From: JALZAA01 sp046727755
GTDB taxonomy: Bacteria > Actinomycetota > Acidimicrobiia > IMCC26256 > JACDBD01
DNA: 13,059 nt
Direction: 5' to 3'
Assembly: GCA_046727755.1 (NCBI GenBank)
Contig: JBKPDG010000189.1
Coordinates: 1 to 13,059, forward strand
Shown piece by piece: positions 13,022-13,059 of the stretch; positions within the stretch are counted from its first letter, which is position 1, and the number at the start of each line of letters is the position of its first letter. Made by a program: the position numbers and the translations under genes. Under the pieces are notes generated by a model. That model made no database searches. It saw nothing but the letters and a program-made list of their open reading frames with translations, and had not been told where the DNA came from.

Positions 13022-13059
13022 ACTAGATGTTGTGGTGTTCGGGGGGGGGGGCGGGGGGT
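13022..13059. other. Index/flow-cell remnant and poly-G tail (artefact)
   Basis: After the adapter come 19 bases where an index and P5 sequence would lie, too degraded to match, then eleven G, one C, six G and a T. Poly-G is the typical signal of a two-colour sequencer reading past the fragment end. No biological content. Confidence 0.9.

Overview
The window is a GC-rich stretch, densely coded on both strands, with many GTG starts, 4-base start/stop overlaps and families (SDR, luciferase-like flavin enzymes, amidohydrolase-2, TetR and MarR regulators) that are abundant in Actinomycetota. I infer an actinobacterium, perhaps an environmental or metagenomic one; the sequence alone does not fix the class. 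There is no rRNA, tRNA, CRISPR array, transposase or plasmid gene. No gene-free stretch exceeds about 120 bp of genomic sequence. The last 71 bases are not genomic: they begin with the Tn5/Nextera mosaic end and adapter and finish in poly-G, so true sequence stops at 12988.

Layout: (1) 1-832, plus strand: the ligand-binding part of a TetR-type regulator cut by the window edge, overlapping a small cupin gene. (2) 829-1701, minus strand: a classical SDR dehydrogenase, convergent with the cupin and sharing its stop-codon bases. (3) 1820-4241, plus strand: a degenerate SDR, a normal SDR translationally coupled to it, and a nitrilase-superfamily C-N hydrolase. (4) 4273-5585, minus strand: a TauD-type Fe(II)/2-oxoglutarate dioxygenase followed two bases later by a MarR regulator. 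(5) 5661-12234, plus strand: a tight seven-gene run of cupin, luciferase-like monooxygenase, cupin, D-aminoacylase-type amidohydrolase, amidohydrolase-2, nitroreductase and a second amidohydrolase-2. (6) 12221-12988, minus strand: a fourth SDR whose start is lost at the contig end.

Taken together this looks like a catabolic island for an unidentified organic compound, probably with amide, other C-N or carboxylate-bearing intermediates. It offers oxidation (dioxygenase, flavin monooxygenase, nitroreductase), alcohol/ketone redox steps (SDRs), hydrolysis or decarboxylation (four hydrolase-superfamily enzymes) and small cupins of unknown role. The substrate cannot be read from the sequence. The best regulatory signal is a perfect 7-1-7 palindrome in the divergent tauD-like/cupin promoter region, a good candidate operator for the adjacent MarR protein and thus for control of both the dioxygenase and the seven-gene run. 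A second perfect 16-bp palindrome lies in front of the SDR-SDR-nitrilase operon, just upstream of what looks like a leaderless start.
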